From: Hydractinia symbiolongicarpus
Lineage: Eukaryota > Cnidaria > Hydrozoa > Anthoathecata > Hydractiniidae
Assembly (NCBI RefSeq): GCF_029227915.1
Contig: NC_079879.1
Span: 19,034,001-19,098,000, forward strand
Reading direction: 5' to 3'
DNA: 64,000 bases
The position numbers and the translations under genes were made by a program. The notes beneath the pieces were generated by a model. It was not told where the DNA came from. It made no database searches and saw only the letters and a program-made list of their open reading frames with translations. How positions within the stretch are numbered: the first letter of the stretch is position 1; the number at the start of each line of letters is the position of its first letter. Of the stretch, positions 37,010-49,439 are shown piece after piece.

Positions 37010-39127
37010 ATTGTATTGGTTAATTATCAAGTTGATGCGAGAAGAAAACGAGCTGCTAAAAGACATAAAGACACTCTGATATTGATGAATATACTGTAAA
37101 ACATTCGCGACAATTAAAAGAAATTAATAAAGACTAATAACCCCGCAAGAAACATTTAGTAGATGGAAACAAGCCTGGTAAAAGACGCGTCCAGCATAGC
37201 TACAGATATTTTTTTATTTACTATGCATGTTTAAGAAGTGTATACATTGAAAAAAAAATAAGAAGAAGAAGAAATTTAGCAACACATTGCTATCTCTGTC
37301 TTACGTTACGCTATTTAAAATATCCGCAATAAATAAAATTTTTGCCTTTTGTGCGTGATTCATTAGTCGAAAATGACATATATTTATGATATGGCGCGCG
37401 TATTAAACCAAGCACAAAGCTCACAACTTTTAAAATATGTGCAGGAAGATCCTTTTCTTTCTATGTCAGATTCACGAGTTTGGAGAACAGCGAAAAAACG
37501 GCCCTTGTCTGCGAGACTTTCAAGTTTGTAATTTAGCGTTAGCGTTAGCGATTTTTTTAGGTTTTTTTGTCCTATTAACAAGAATGTACTATAACGTATT
37601 TAAGTTTAAATTTGGTTACCTAAAACCTGCGACGAACACGACAAGGAATTAACTTAGCAGTTATGGACGAGGCTCTCCTTCATTTTTTGATTTACTTTAG
37701 ATAAGTGCAACTTATTCGCTCACACCCGTTGGTGAGAGTGGTTAAAATGCAACGAGAGTTCTGCGGAGGTAACAACAAATTAAATTAGGGCGCCGTATCG
37801 ATCAATATTCGCGATTTTTTGATGCTTATTTTTTTCAAGAAATTTATCTATCTGTTGCCTTAGTGTGAGTGTTAAAACCGCTTGGGTTTTGTGTTCTAAT
37901 CTACTACATTATCCTTCGTTATTTTTACCAATCTCATTTTAATTGGGCTCTTCAGCTTGGAGTATGTATGAAATAAAATTTGCAGCTTTATACAACAAAC
38001 CGCAACAAAATATTCTAATAATGTTGTATCTTTATTGTAGCCAGGAGATAGCTGTACCTTTTTCAATGCAACAATACTCCTAACAATTAGCTGTGTTTGA
38101 TATTTGTGTATGGCTAAATACAGCCGGGCGATTATGTTTTCCTTAGAATTGATATTTATGGAAACTTATTCCTATTAAATAAAATATTCGGAGGTAGCGT
38201 TTGCTATGACAGGCAGAATGGGTCCTGTATGCTTTTTTTTATATGTATTTAGGGAAAAAGACTGAAGCCCCCTTATTGGTGTAGCTAGCATTCTCCGCGA
38301 CTCGTCTTTGCACTTTCTCAGGAGCGATTCCACGTTATAAAAATGCTACGTGACACTGTTCTAGCTGTGGCGGGTAACGATTGGTTATTGTGTTTAAATC
38401 AAAATATTTATAAAAGATAAACGCTCAAAATGGTGCACAACTATAAGTACTTCAGGGATGTATGCTATGTATATATGTACTGAAGTGCTCAACTCTGATG
38501 TGCGCGAGAGTTTATCTGTCCTGTATGTCTGTATACTAGGCAATGCGGATACTTTTTTCCAATGATGTTAAAATAATTGTACGTATTTTTCTATTGCATT
38601 TTTTGGGGATGCCACTCTCGGTGTTGTTTTCTGAGTATTTAAAAAGCGCTATTGCATTTAAACAGTTACGATATCCATTGTAAAACAGAAATTTTTCATA
38701 AAGAAAAATGAACTGTGTGCAATCTGCGTTTAAGCTTATAACATTTTAATCTTCAATTAACTGGTTCAATTAAAGTTATCGTGTAGATCAGCCTTTAGGG
38801 AGGTATGCACCTTCATGCTGATGATGCTAATATCACGAAAGGAATCTTCGTTCAACTAAATAACTTTTTCGTTTTTTCTTTTATGTAATATTGAACAGGA
38901 GCTTACTAGATAAAGCCATTTACTCACAAATTGCTTACTTGAGTAGAAAAAAAGAAGATTTTTTTTCGATAAAAACCATTAAACATTATAACAGTGTGAT
39001 AATACCTGTCTCGAAAGATTTATCACCTATGAACAAAAGGCAAGAAGAGAAAAACATTTCGCACATTAATCTACATAAAGATACGTCGATGAGATATAAC
39101 TGGTCACTGTTAACCTTACAAATTAAA
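37010..39127. other. Region without recognised gene
   Basis: Contains the 3' flank of the GPCR. A GTTAGCGTTAGCG stretch near 37540 is the only short repeat noted. No coding region recognised. Confidence 0.4.
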
Positions 39128-41250
39128 ATGAATATTTTACCTTTTTTGCTAGTCATTTTAATAAGAAAATCTTTAAGTAATTATTACAAGCGTGAAACAT
39201 TTGCATCATCATCTGTGGCGGTAAAACACAATACGTTGATAGTGGAATGTGTTTTTTATTGCAAGAAATTTGATTCGTTTGCGAAGGTGATAGAAGAACG
39301 AAAAACATTTGATGATTGTTATTGCGTGAAAGAAAAAGAAGAAACCAAAGGCGATTCAAACAGCTCAACTGACAATGTTGTCTTAAAACCAATACATTAG
39401 TACACTTACTGTTTTTGTTTTTTAGTAGTTTAACATTTTTTGTCTTTTTTATGAAAAGTGAAGAATAAATAGTTGCACGAATATTTACTTGGGCAGGAAG
39501 ATAATTATAAAAGATAATTATGCATTTTGATAATGTCAATTTGCGCATCATTAACTAGAAGAATAAATGTTAAAGGCCTCTGTTCTTTATATCAATCGAA
39601 TTGTTTATTTTATTCTTAAAGTTAAAAAAACTTGGGAATAAACACTAAAAATTATTCATTCAAGAGATTGACCTCATATAATTCTTAATTTTTCGTGTCG
39701 CAAACGAAATATGACAAGAAAACGCAAATGCAATAACAAAGCCGTAATGATAACTGTTCCATTTGTGGTGATAACAATGCTACAACGAATTTGCCTGAAT
39801 TATTAATCCGTTGATTTTACCTGATATTTTTAAATATTGCTGTGCTTATAGAGACGTGTAATCCATCAAGTATTGACAAAAATTAGTACAACGCGACATC
39901 TTCTTCCCTATGATCTTTTGTTCACTAAGTGACTTTATCATAACAAAAAGCCCGGGGAACAAGGTTGACTATAGAGGCAAAAGAATTTCCGGTTCAGCGA
40001 ATGTTGTAGGCTATTTACTAGTTTTATTGTATCTTCGTCCGTCTACTGCATTAATGGCGTGCAGTGACATCAAAAAATTCAAACATTTAATTTTTTAGCG
40101 ACTTCAACGAAAAATAAACACATCCACCATGTCTGTCACACTAATCTTTTTTGCGATTTTTTTTAACCAACTTTTGCCAATTCATTTTTTAATCGACCAC
40201 CATTTTGTTGCCCTTTTTAAAAAGGCGGCCTAGACTAAATTCGAAAATTTATTTGGAAAAAAGTGAATAAATCATGGTTAAAGTGACTAAATTCTCTGGT
40301 AACTTCTATTTTGATGAATTTTTTTTTATCGATAATATTTATTAGTGCAAAAATCCAAGAGGAATGGCCCGTTTTTCGATATTTTATGTCTTGATGTTTC
40401 GTGCGTTGGAGCTAACTTTTAAAGTACGTTTGTGTGTAACACTACGCTGGTTTTTAATATTCGTTTGCTATTTATTTTTTTCCTGCTCGACAAAAGAATT
40501 TAACAAATCGATTGATATAAAAAAATATTACAAATTGACGTTTCATTTAATTATTTAATTAGTATTATTCACACGCTGCAAGCAAAGGTTGTAGCGGCTA
40601 TAGCGGCTAATTAATTCCAATAGAATTCTTTCTTGGTAAACTCCAGTGAATTTTCCACTAGCAGAGATTCTTTTTTTATCAGAGGTATAGGCAAAAGAGG
40701 TCTGCTTGTATATAACTTTTATATAACGGGCAAATTTATATATTATCTCATTTGTTAGTCATAATTATAATAGCTGTAGCAATGCAGGACTAAGAAAAAA
40801 AACTGACAAATACTTTCTTTTAGATGAAATTAATTTATCAGAAGGAAAACCATCTTGGCATTCATCATATGTTTACACCTATTTTTCTGCTAGAGCATTT
40901 GATGGAAATTTATATCAATATTTTTCTGACGTCAGCATTCAGATAGTAAGTTAAGTAACGAATGGATTAAAGTTGATTTGATAAGACCAAGTGTTATAAC
41001 ACGTGTCAAAATATACAACGAATTGACTCACAGCGATCGATTAAGAAACGCCAAGATAGAAGTTGCATCCTCACTTGATATGATGCAAAACTACCAACTC
41101 TGTGCAGCCTTTGAAAAAATCACAACGCCGGATCAAATTGAAACTTTCGAATGCAACAAACCTTCTTTAGGACGATACGTTCGATTGAGATTAAGTCACC
41201 AGGGTTATTTAACTGTGTGTGAGATGCAGGTAATGGGTTATCATTTGTAA
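39128..41250 (+). pseudogene. F-type-lectin-like gene, broken copy
   Basis: Tandem paralog of the gene at 43146-44079. Exon 1 would be 39128-39395 (signal peptide and the Cys-rich segment ending CYCVKEKEE), exon 2 40824-41250 (discoidin/F-type lectin domain), joined by a 1428-bp intron against 226 bp in the paralog. Two lesions: the splice donor is AT at 39396 instead of GT, and exon 2 lacks 13 bp near 40930 relative to the paralog, shifting the frame. The last 290 bp of exon 2 are almost identical to the intact copy while exon 1 is clearly diverged. Could still be expressed as a truncated secreted peptide from exon 1, which runs into a stop right after the lost donor. Confidence 0.75.
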
Positions 41251-42568
41251 ATATTATTTTAACGTATATCAATAGTTGTATAGCATTTTGTGTTTTCTTA
41301 AAGATGAAATCTTCATCTTCATATCAATTTCCCTCTCTTTTTGGGTGCCGGAAAGGGTCAAAACCGAAACGAACTGAAAAAGAAATATATTTTTACAACG
41401 GATTAAGAACAATAAAAACGTAAAATATATATTTTTACAATCGCCCTGTATTGATAGGGTCAATCTTTATTGCTGACCCATGCTGGATGAACACACTCTT
41501 ATCACTATAAGAGAACCTTTACTTCTGACTTAAAGATTAACAGAGCTTTACTTATGGTAAACACGAAAAGATACAACTAAACAATTCGTGTGTAGCTGAT
41601 GTCAGTATTTTTAGTTATTACAGTGTATTCTTTTTTATTTCAATGAATTGAGATTTAAATTTCACGTGGAAAGACCGGAGGAAAAATCTATCGAATCAAT
41701 GCCTTAAAAAGTTTGTCTTTCTTTTCTTCTTATATCATGAATTACAATATTCTTTCAACTAAAACAATGTTTTTAACTAGCTGCGAGACTCGGCGTCGAA
41801 ACGTCGAGTTAAGGCACAAGTAAGCGTGTTACCCGATATTGAATACTTATTGGAGCGGTTAATAAAAGCAGTAAACTGTGCCACGCGGTCAGGTGTAGCG
41901 CTTTAGTACAGGTATGCAGTACGTCGTAAATCGAGTGAAGCACCCACAACATTAATTCATTTTTTATTTTGTGGAAGAAGTTTTCCGTAAAAGTTTAAAA
42001 ATAATCGTGACGCCGATCTAAGAGCTTAGTACAGGTAAAACGTGTCGCACATGTGTAAAGTCGTAATACCCTTTTTGAAAAAAACTTACCGCAACTTTTA
42101 ACAAAAATATAGGAAACAGCCAGTCGTTACTAGTAAATTGGTAAAAGATGTACCTACCAACCTGCATTTAGCATAAGAAAGATTTAAAAATTTTGTTCCA
42201 ACCAACTGTATTATTTGTCTACTTTCCCTTTTTAGCCAAAGGTAGCTAACAGCTAGCTAGATCACCCCAGTTACTGCCTTAAAATCTAAAATTAGGTTCG
42301 TAGCCAAAATCTTAAAATAAGCAAGATTTGCATGTAGCTAAAAAGCGTAACAATATAATGACCTTAACATATGTAAAAAAATAAGAAAAAAATAAATAAG
42401 CAGCTTTCAGAAGACAAAAGCAGACCAACATCAACGCCACATAGCTTTCAAAATGACCGTCATAACACTGCTAAGATTGTTTTTTTTCTCGTAAGCATGT
42501 GGCCGCGAAAAACTTGCTGATTGGCTATTTATCAAAAATTGGGCCCCGTGATTGGTCTACAACGCGCT
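41251..42568. other. Spacer in the lectin-like cluster, no gene seen
   Basis: No coding region. A short hairpin, ACTCGGCGT-CGAA-ACGTCGAGT, occurs near 41796-41817. Confidence 0.4.
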
Positions 42569-42686
42569 AGCAATATAAAAAAAGTTGGTAAAAATTGCTA
42601 CCCTTGCAATATCGCATTTCGTGTTTCCGTTGCACGACGCTTTTCTTGCGGTCAGATAGACAAAATACGGCTATTATTAAAATAAA
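42569..42686 (-). mobile_element. Truncated non-autonomous Helitron (second of tandem pair)
   Basis: On the minus strand it starts near 42684 with TTTTAATAATAGCC and shares GTATTTTGTCTATCTG and ACGGAAACACGAAAT with the neighbouring copy. Its 3' end with the hairpin is missing. Confidence 0.5.
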
Positions 42687-42866
42687 TAGTTGTTACCCCG
42701 TGAAAAAATCCACGTGGTCGCCTGTCCTTTAAAATTACCCGTCGCAACAAAGTGGACAAAAATATATCGCATTTGGTACTGGTGCACATTTTAAAATTTT
42801 CGTGTTTCCGTTACGGGACGCGGCTTTCGCGGACACACAGACAAAATACGGCTATTATTAAAGAGA
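42687..42866 (-). mobile_element. Non-autonomous Helitron (first of tandem pair, minus strand)
   Basis: On the minus strand it begins TCTCTTTAATAATAGCC at 42866, contains ATGCGATATATTTTTGTC, and ends with a CACGTGGATTTTTTCACG hairpin followed by ACAACTA at about 42687, a degenerate CTAG end. Confidence 0.65.
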
Positions 42867-43145
42867 TGTTACTAACAAAAGTAATTTAAAAACGTAAATT
42901 TATCTTAAGTGGAACAAATAACGCTATTCTATCACACAAAAGAAAATTCAGAGTGAAAGTGAGAACATTAAAATCACAGTAGCGTGAAAACGTTTGCTTA
43001 AGAAGATTAATTAAGTGGAGAAGAAAAAAAAAAGAAGAAAAACGCTTGAGAAGGAAAGATTTTTTAAATATAAAAACTTGCTGTACGTTGTTATATCATT
43101 ACAATAAATGTTACTAATCTTGAAAAAGAAATCTAAAGTTTACAA

Positions 43146-44079
43146 ATGAATAATATACACTTTTTGTTGATGCTTTTGATAAAAAGATCTTGCAGTGGTT
43201 ACTACGAACAAAAATCAGTCTTGTCAACTTTTGTGGCCGTAAGACACAATACGTTAATAGCGGAATGTGTTTTTTATTGCAAGACATTAGACTCTTTTGC
43301 TTCGGTGAAAGAAGAAAGAAAAACTATTGATGATTGTTATTGTGTGAAAGAAAAAGAAGAAAGCATTGACGATTTAAACAGCTTTAAAGACGAAGTTGTC
43401 TTAAAACCCATACGTTAGTATTTTCTTCTCATTTTTTTGGCAGGCTTGCATCATAAATTCTATCCTCTCTATTTGGTCGGTTCGGTTACAAATGATTACA
43501 ATTTAGTAATTTTAGAAAGGAAATAGGTAGAAGAAATCTCTCTGGAGATGACCAAACGAGTTAACAAATGTATTATACAAAAAGTAAACAACTTCAGTGC
43601 AGGCAAAATAAAATTAATTCATAAACATTTTGTTTTTAGGTCAAATAAATCTATCGGAAGGAAAGCCATCTTGGCATTCATCTTATGTTTACAACTATGC
43701 CTCATCGAGAGCATTTGATGGAAACTTATATCAATACTTTTCCAGAGAAACAAAAGGCTGTCAGCATTCAGACAATATGTTAAGTAACGAATGGATTAAA
43801 GTTGATTTGATAAGACCAAGTGTTATAACACGTGTCAAAATATACAACGAATTGACTCACAGCGATCGATTAAGAAACGCCAAGATAGAAGTTGCATCTT
43901 CACTTGATATGATCCAAAACTACCAACTATGTGCAGCATTTGAAAAAATCACAACGCCGGATCAAATTGAAACTTTCGAATGCAACAAACCTTCTTTAGG
44001 ACGATACGTTCGATTGAGATTAAGTCACCAGGGTTATTTAACTGTGTGTGAGATGCAGGTAATGGGTTATCATTTGTAA
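43146..44079 (+). CDS. Secreted F-type-lectin-like (discoidin fold) protein, two exons
   Basis: Exons 43146-43413 and 43640-44079 join in phase (GT at 43414, AG at 43638-43639) to encode 235 residues. Exon 1 gives a signal peptide (about residues 1-18) and a short domain with CVFYCK and DDCYC cysteines of unknown fold. Exon 2 gives an F-type lectin/F5-8C domain: INLSEGKPSWHSS, AFDGN, CQHSD, WIKVDL, RLRNAKIEV, FECNKPSLGRYVRLRL, YLTVCEMQVMGY. The usual fucose-binding Arg-x-Asp and adjacent Cys pair are replaced (NELTHSDRL), so fucose binding by the standard pocket is doubtful. Probably an extracellular recognition protein. The broken paralog lies upstream and a relic directly downstream. Confidence 0.75.
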
Positions 44080-44085
44080 ATAGAA

Positions 44086-44265
44086 AACGCTATGATAGAA
44101 GTTGAATCTTCACTTGATATGAAGCAAAACTATCAGGTTTGTGCAAAATTTAAAAAATTACTACTTTAGATCAAAACAATATTAGGACGATATGTTCGAT
44201 TGAGGTTATGTCAGCGATTTTATTTACACGTTTGCGAGATGCAAGTAATTGGTTATTATTTCTAA
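44086..44265 (+). pseudogene. Relic of the second half of an F-type-lectin-like domain
   Basis: Seven bases after the stop of the intact gene, a diverged copy of its last 180 bp begins: AMIEVESSLDM, QNYQVCAKF, then after a gap and stop GRYVRLRL and HVCEMQVIGYY. No exon 1 or start, so it is a partial tandem duplicate. Confidence 0.75.
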
Positions 44266-45152
44266 ACTTTATTATTTTATTCAAAGTTACATATATCATA
44301 TTTTATTTATTACGTAAACGTATATGTACTAAATTTCGCACATTACAAATTAATATACGCTGTTGTACCATAATAACACGAAGTTCTGCTTGTAATGGGT
44401 TTTAATTGACACCATGGGGTGTGGGTTCATATTTCCATAATTATTAGAGTTTTAAATAATTGACAATCAATATATTGTTTCAAAGAAGTCAGGGCATTAT
44501 CTAAATTTCCTGCTCATATTTCCCAATAAAATGCCAGTTAGCCTTGAAACGCAAAATACCTGTTTTTATGGTTTTCTTTTCAGCATTCTGGGTAATTTTG
44601 CAAGGTTAGGCTTAATTAGCACAAGGAGAAGGAAACTGGTTGGTATGTCAAACCTGTAGAAGACAACCACCCTGGGGACTCTGGGTCGTCTTATGGAGCC
44701 TTTGACGTAGTGGTCTTACACAGGTTTTTCCTTTTAGTCTACGATATTTTAAATTATGCAAGTAATTTCGCTTAAAAAAGAAAAAATATAGTCGTTTCAC
44801 AGAGGACTCTAATTATTAAATTACTTTTATCTCATTACTTCTATTTTATTACTTTTTTTTATCCTCTGAAAAAAACGATAATCTTTTTTGGAGAATAAGA
44901 ACCGCACAAGGGAAGTTGGATCTACCCCTTAATCATCTAAGTCGAGTAAACATTAAAAAATTTTTATAGTGGAATATTAGGTTAGTAACTTAGTAACAGA
45001 ATAACTTAATCAATTAATTTATATAAAGAAAATAGCATGTAAGCATCTTTGAATCATGTATAAAGCAAAGTAAGACAAATAGCTAAGTAAGTATAGCTAC
45101 AAATGACATCATTTGAAATATCTATTTCATTCCATTACGTTATCTGACAACA
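44266..45152. other. Spacer, no gene seen
   Basis: No coding region recognised; AT-rich. Confidence 0.4.
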
Positions 45153-45896
45153 TCAAGCCGAACCAACAATATCATCGATAAATTTTTTGTAATCGTCCTG
45201 TGTCCATTTGTCTTTAGGGGCTGAAGATTTTACATTTGTTGACAGATTGTCGTAGCTTTTCGGGTAAATTTTAATATCAATTTTAGGTTTGTGGTTAGTT
45301 CCCATTACACCAGTAAAACAGAAGTCACCTCTGCATTGCATCAGGGGATTGGCGTTTTCGTAATATTCTTTTATAGACGCAAATGTGGACTTTTGATAAT
45401 ACATTTTATCTGCAGTCATTTCTCGGCATTCATTGTCGTCTGTTGGACATATTGCTACACCAAGCCAGTTTTTGTGAAGGTCAAACGAATACGGAGCAGA
45501 GTACATTATATGAATGAAGTTGTTGTGGCCTTTAAATGTACAGCGCTGATATGATCCAGTGGCCGTATGCCCTGTTTTGTGACTAGCAAACCCTTCGCGA
45601 TATCCAGATCTAACGTGATGCATCGGAACATTCATCTGCCCCCTGACAAGTTCACATTCTTCCAATTTTAAAAACCATTTGCTGTAGTTCTCAATTGACC
45701 CAGCCACTGCGATGCTATAATCTTCTGCTAGCAATGAAGAAACACTGGCAGATGCAAGTGTAGCTCCGTTGGACAATGCTGCGCCGATAAGTTCAGCAAT
45801 TTCACTTGAAAGACGTTTTTCTCTCTGCTGTGTTTCATTTTCTTTCGATGTTATTGTACCAACAAAGCATAACACCAGGAATGCGTGGATCTTCAT
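45153..45896 (-). CDS. Actinoporin-like pore-forming protein, cysteine-containing
   Basis: A 247-residue secreted protein: signal peptide about 1-17, short acidic pro-segment, furin-type site REKR at 25-28, then a mature chain of 219 residues. The first 30 mature residues are amphipathic, as in the membrane-inserting N-terminal helix of actinoporins. The body shows family landmarks: an aromatic stretch around residues 132-147 with SAPYSFD and NW, MYY at 165-167, and an RGD at 189-191. Unlike classical actinoporins, which lack cysteine, it has six (81, 119, 150, 157, 188, 193), two of them flanking the RGD. A tail of about 35 residues extends beyond the usual end. A polypyrimidine-AG acceptor lies 3 nt before the ATG. 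Likely binds and permeabilises lipid membranes; toxic activity is inferred from family only. Confidence 0.8.
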   Translation of the reverse strand: MKIHAFLVLCFVGTITSKENETQQREKRLSSEIAELIGAALSNGATLASASVSSLLAEDYSIAVAGSIENYSKWFLKLEECELVRGQMNVPMHHVRSGYREGFASHKTGHTATGSYQRCTFKGHNNFIHIMYSAPYSFDLHKNWLGVAICPTDDNECREMTADKMYYQKSTFASIKEYYENANPLMQCRGDFCFTGVMGTNHKPKIDIKIYPKSYDNLSTNVKSSAPKDKWTQDDYKKFIDDIVGSA

Positions 45897-48800
45897 TTCC
45901 TAAAAATACATTTTATGTCAACATCGATGTCAAAGTATATGCGCGTTTGTTAAACTTTTTTAATGCAAAAATACATGGATAACGGCTCACCGTGATTTAT
46001 CCTTAATCTATTTCTCTGATAATGTACGGTACGCAATTTCAATATAATAATAATAAAAATAATATTTATTTAAAAATAGTTGGCATTTCAGCACTACTAT
46101 TGTTGTGTTTTTAGATTACATCGTCTTTAGGCTATTTATAAGAACCTTAGCAAATCATCCACCAATGAGGAAAAGACTTGTTTGCTATGGATCATTGCTT
46201 TGGCTAATATTAAAGAAACAATTTTTACGCAAAAAAATTTTGTTGTAAATATTTATTGACATATGCTCATTTTTGGCTGCCGACGTTATTTAAGTATATG
46301 CTTTCTTTCTGTTTCAGGACCCTGCTAGTCTACATCCGCAAAAGATATTGGAAAAAATATTCTCTTAATTTTCATTAAAGAAAAAAAAAATGATAATCTA
46401 ATTTAAACTAATACAAATTAATTCATGCACACTGAAATGTCGAAACAATGCAGAGTTTTGTTTGTTTTGAATACCTGTACGTTGCAAAAGAAAATCAATG
46501 ATGCGTTTTTGTGATCAGTGTTGCCCAATAACATTATTGAGAAGTATGTTTTTTTTCTTGTTTGAGAGCGCTTCCTTACATTTTTAAAAAACACATTAGG
46601 AAGATATTCCCTTATTTTTTTATGACATTGAGAAAAAAGTGGAAGAAAAAAATCATAATCTAATTTAAAATAATACAAATTAACTTATGCGCACTGGAAT
46701 GTTAAAAAATACCGATTCTGCAGATACCAGAGTCTTGTTTGTTTTGAACACCTGTCTGTTGTAAAAAGAAACTATGATGCATAAAAAGTTATACGGAGCA
46801 AATGAGTTTTGTTACATGATTATTCAATGGACTGTAGAAAAACATTTTAAATAATTTAAATTTTAAACTACTATTTTTTTTAACCCTTTTTTTGATCCTC
46901 CGATGTCGAATATTTACTCTGTTTTTTATTACTCACGTTTTGCCGTGGCATCTTGATATTTGCTTATTTTTAGACCTTTTGTGTGCATTATGCCATACAA
47001 AATTGTATTGCGCATTATGTGTTTGTTTGTTGACCTTCTGTATTTGCCCTAATCAACGCTTAAAATGTTTCTAACAGTTAAGTTGCTTTAAATTTTGTAG
47101 TAGCACTCTTTGTGGAGCACGGTATAATAATTACTATTGCAGATGATCTTGTAACGTGATTAAATACCTTTTTTTACCCAAAAAACCCTTTTTTACAAAA
47201 GACAACGCAAAAAAAAAAGAAAAACGAAGAAGCAAACCAACAGCAGTAATAACAATAAAGAACAAACAAACAAAAACAAAACAAACCAAGAAGTTAAGTA
47301 GCTGGGGAATATATACGTTAATTTTAGTTAATCTTGCAATCACTCTACTTGTAGATACCAAAATACTGACCAATACGAAAGAGAATTAAACTTTTCTACT
47401 TGTCGGGGCTTCTGTTTTCAAACGTTACAGTCGAAAGTAGCCAAAAATTGGATTTAAATCGGGAGATTGCCGCGAAAAAATATAAATTTGGCCATATTTC
47501 AAATTTGAAAAATGGCCATCCCTTTGACATTTTTGATAATATGATTGATAGCAAGAGATTTTATTTGCTGTATAAGAACGCCTTCCTAAAATACTGCAAT
47601 TTTATTTGCGGACATTTTCAGAGTTTTTTTAGGAACAAAAATAAACGTTAAAACGTTTGTTTAGACTGCGAAACGTAGTAGGTTGCTTATTATAAGGACA
47701 TTTTACTGCAAAAAACATAATTTAAACATTTGGTGTTTGTTCGAGCAGGAAGAGAAATTTCACAAGATTATATGGTTTAGAAAAAAGTCGTAAATGTTGT
47801 GCATAAAAGGTTACTTTATTTAAAAAGCTTTAATTTAGATGACCTGAAATAGGGAAGCAACATTTGTAAGTATGCTACTTTTTCTGCTTTTGTATACGTC
47901 ATTTGCAACTACTTTATTAGCTGACCAGTGAGGGTGAAGTATTTCAAGACTCGCCACCAAAATAAGGAAAGTTCTTACAAAAAATAAAAAATGGTTGAAC
48001 CTTAACGAGGTGGTAAAGCTACAATAACTACTAAATATTTAATATTTCCTGTTATTGTTAAGTGCGCTTTTCAAGGTCTATTCTAGCCACACTGTATTTT
48101 CCTGTACCGTTCAGATTGATGAAAAGTTAATTTGCATTATTTCAACCAATTTGCTGGAATATTGCATTATAGTCTCCGGGAAAAAGAAAGCAGTGGTCAC
48201 GTTCATCCATATTCTATTTGTTAAAGAAGCAATGACAATTGTGAGGTTACATGCCAGATATTCCTCCGTCAATTGGGCTGCCAAAAAAAAACTTTGTGTA
48301 GGCCGTGGAGCAGTGTTGATGATGTTTCTTTGACGCAGACATGTAGAATGTGTTTTTTTTACACAGGACGACTGATATATGCAAAAAAGTAGAAGTGCCA
48401 CGTTTTAGTGATGAAGGAGGGTTAACTATGGTTTGGACTAATGTGCTAGAAAATGTTTTAGATTTAATGTAGTTAGTTTAGAAATTTGTCAATTAATGAC
48501 ATGACCCAATACTTTTTTCTCTTTTATACATAAACGTAAAAATTATGACAATCTGCCAAAATCTAACTGAAATTACCCATCAAAAAACACTGCATTGTGT
48601 CTTTGGTGTCTGGCGAAGTTTTCGCATCTGACTTAGCATGACCCAGTTCTGATGGAAAAAGAGAGATACAACCACTGTTAAGAGATACAACCGCTTAAAA
48701 CCACTGTTGTAACTTCAAATCGCGCAAGGTAATCTCTACAGATACTTTGAAATTTAAATGGTCCAGACTACTTTATTACAGTCCATTGAATATTCATGTA

Positions 48801-49439
48801 ACAAAACTCATTTGTGCAGTGTGATTTTTTACGCATCAAAGATTTGTTTGCAACAAACAGATATAAAAATGAAAAAAGCCCAGTCTGTAAGTTCTGTATT
48901 GTTTCAACATTTCAAAGCGCATGATTTTAATTTTAATAGCCCAAATTAGAATAGCATCCCTTTCCCTTTTTTCCTTAATAGATCCCAAAAATGTTAAAGT
49001 AATGTTTTTTTAATAAAATTTGGTGAATGTTATTGTGCGTGGCGGTCCCTAAACCAAAAACAAGAGACATTATAGCGCATGCTCAGACATTTGAATAATC
49101 TCAACGGGTAAAAAAAAACACAAAAAATAAATATTTACAGCAAAAATTATTAGTGCGGGCAAACAACAAATTATTTAACAATAGACAGACCAATGATCCA
49201 AAGCAAGCAGGTCTTTTACTCATTCTTGAATGATTTGGTGAAGTTTCTATAAGTAGAGTAAGAAACAATCCAATCCAAACACACAAAAATAAAATTGCTT
49301 ACGATACTTTGCTGAAATAATACATCAAAAATCCTTACGGTAAGATCTATTCTATGCAATTCAGGTAGTAGGTTTTAGCATTTAAGAAATTGTGCATATC
49401 GGTTGACATCGATGTTGATATAAAAGTTATTTTTAGGAG
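45897..49439. other. Shared upstream region of the divergent actinoporin-like pair
   Basis: About 3.5 kb without a recognised gene. The bases just upstream of both ATGs are conserved (ACATCGATGTTGA followed by a T-rich tract and TTTTTAG), showing that the duplication included the acceptor and flank. A roughly 150-bp segment is repeated directly at about 46355-46505 and 46600-46785. Confidence 0.55.
46355..46785. repeat. Direct repeat of about 150 bp, two copies
   Basis: TCATAATCTAATTTAAA, AATACAAATTAA, TCTTGTTTGTTTTGAA-like and CACCTGTCTGTTGTAAAA-like blocks recur in the same order at about 46390-46505 and 46651-46785. A weaker similarity to 60040-60310 is seen. Family unknown. Confidence 0.5.

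Noticed and set aside
38815..38850. CTGATGA...GAAA resembling a hammerhead core
   Set aside because: Stem II does not pair beyond two bases and stem I partners are absent.
41790..41825. Hammerhead-ribozyme-like core (CTGCGA, short stem, GAAAC)
   Set aside because: The conserved CTGANGA box lacks a base and no matching stem III with a cleavage triplet follows.
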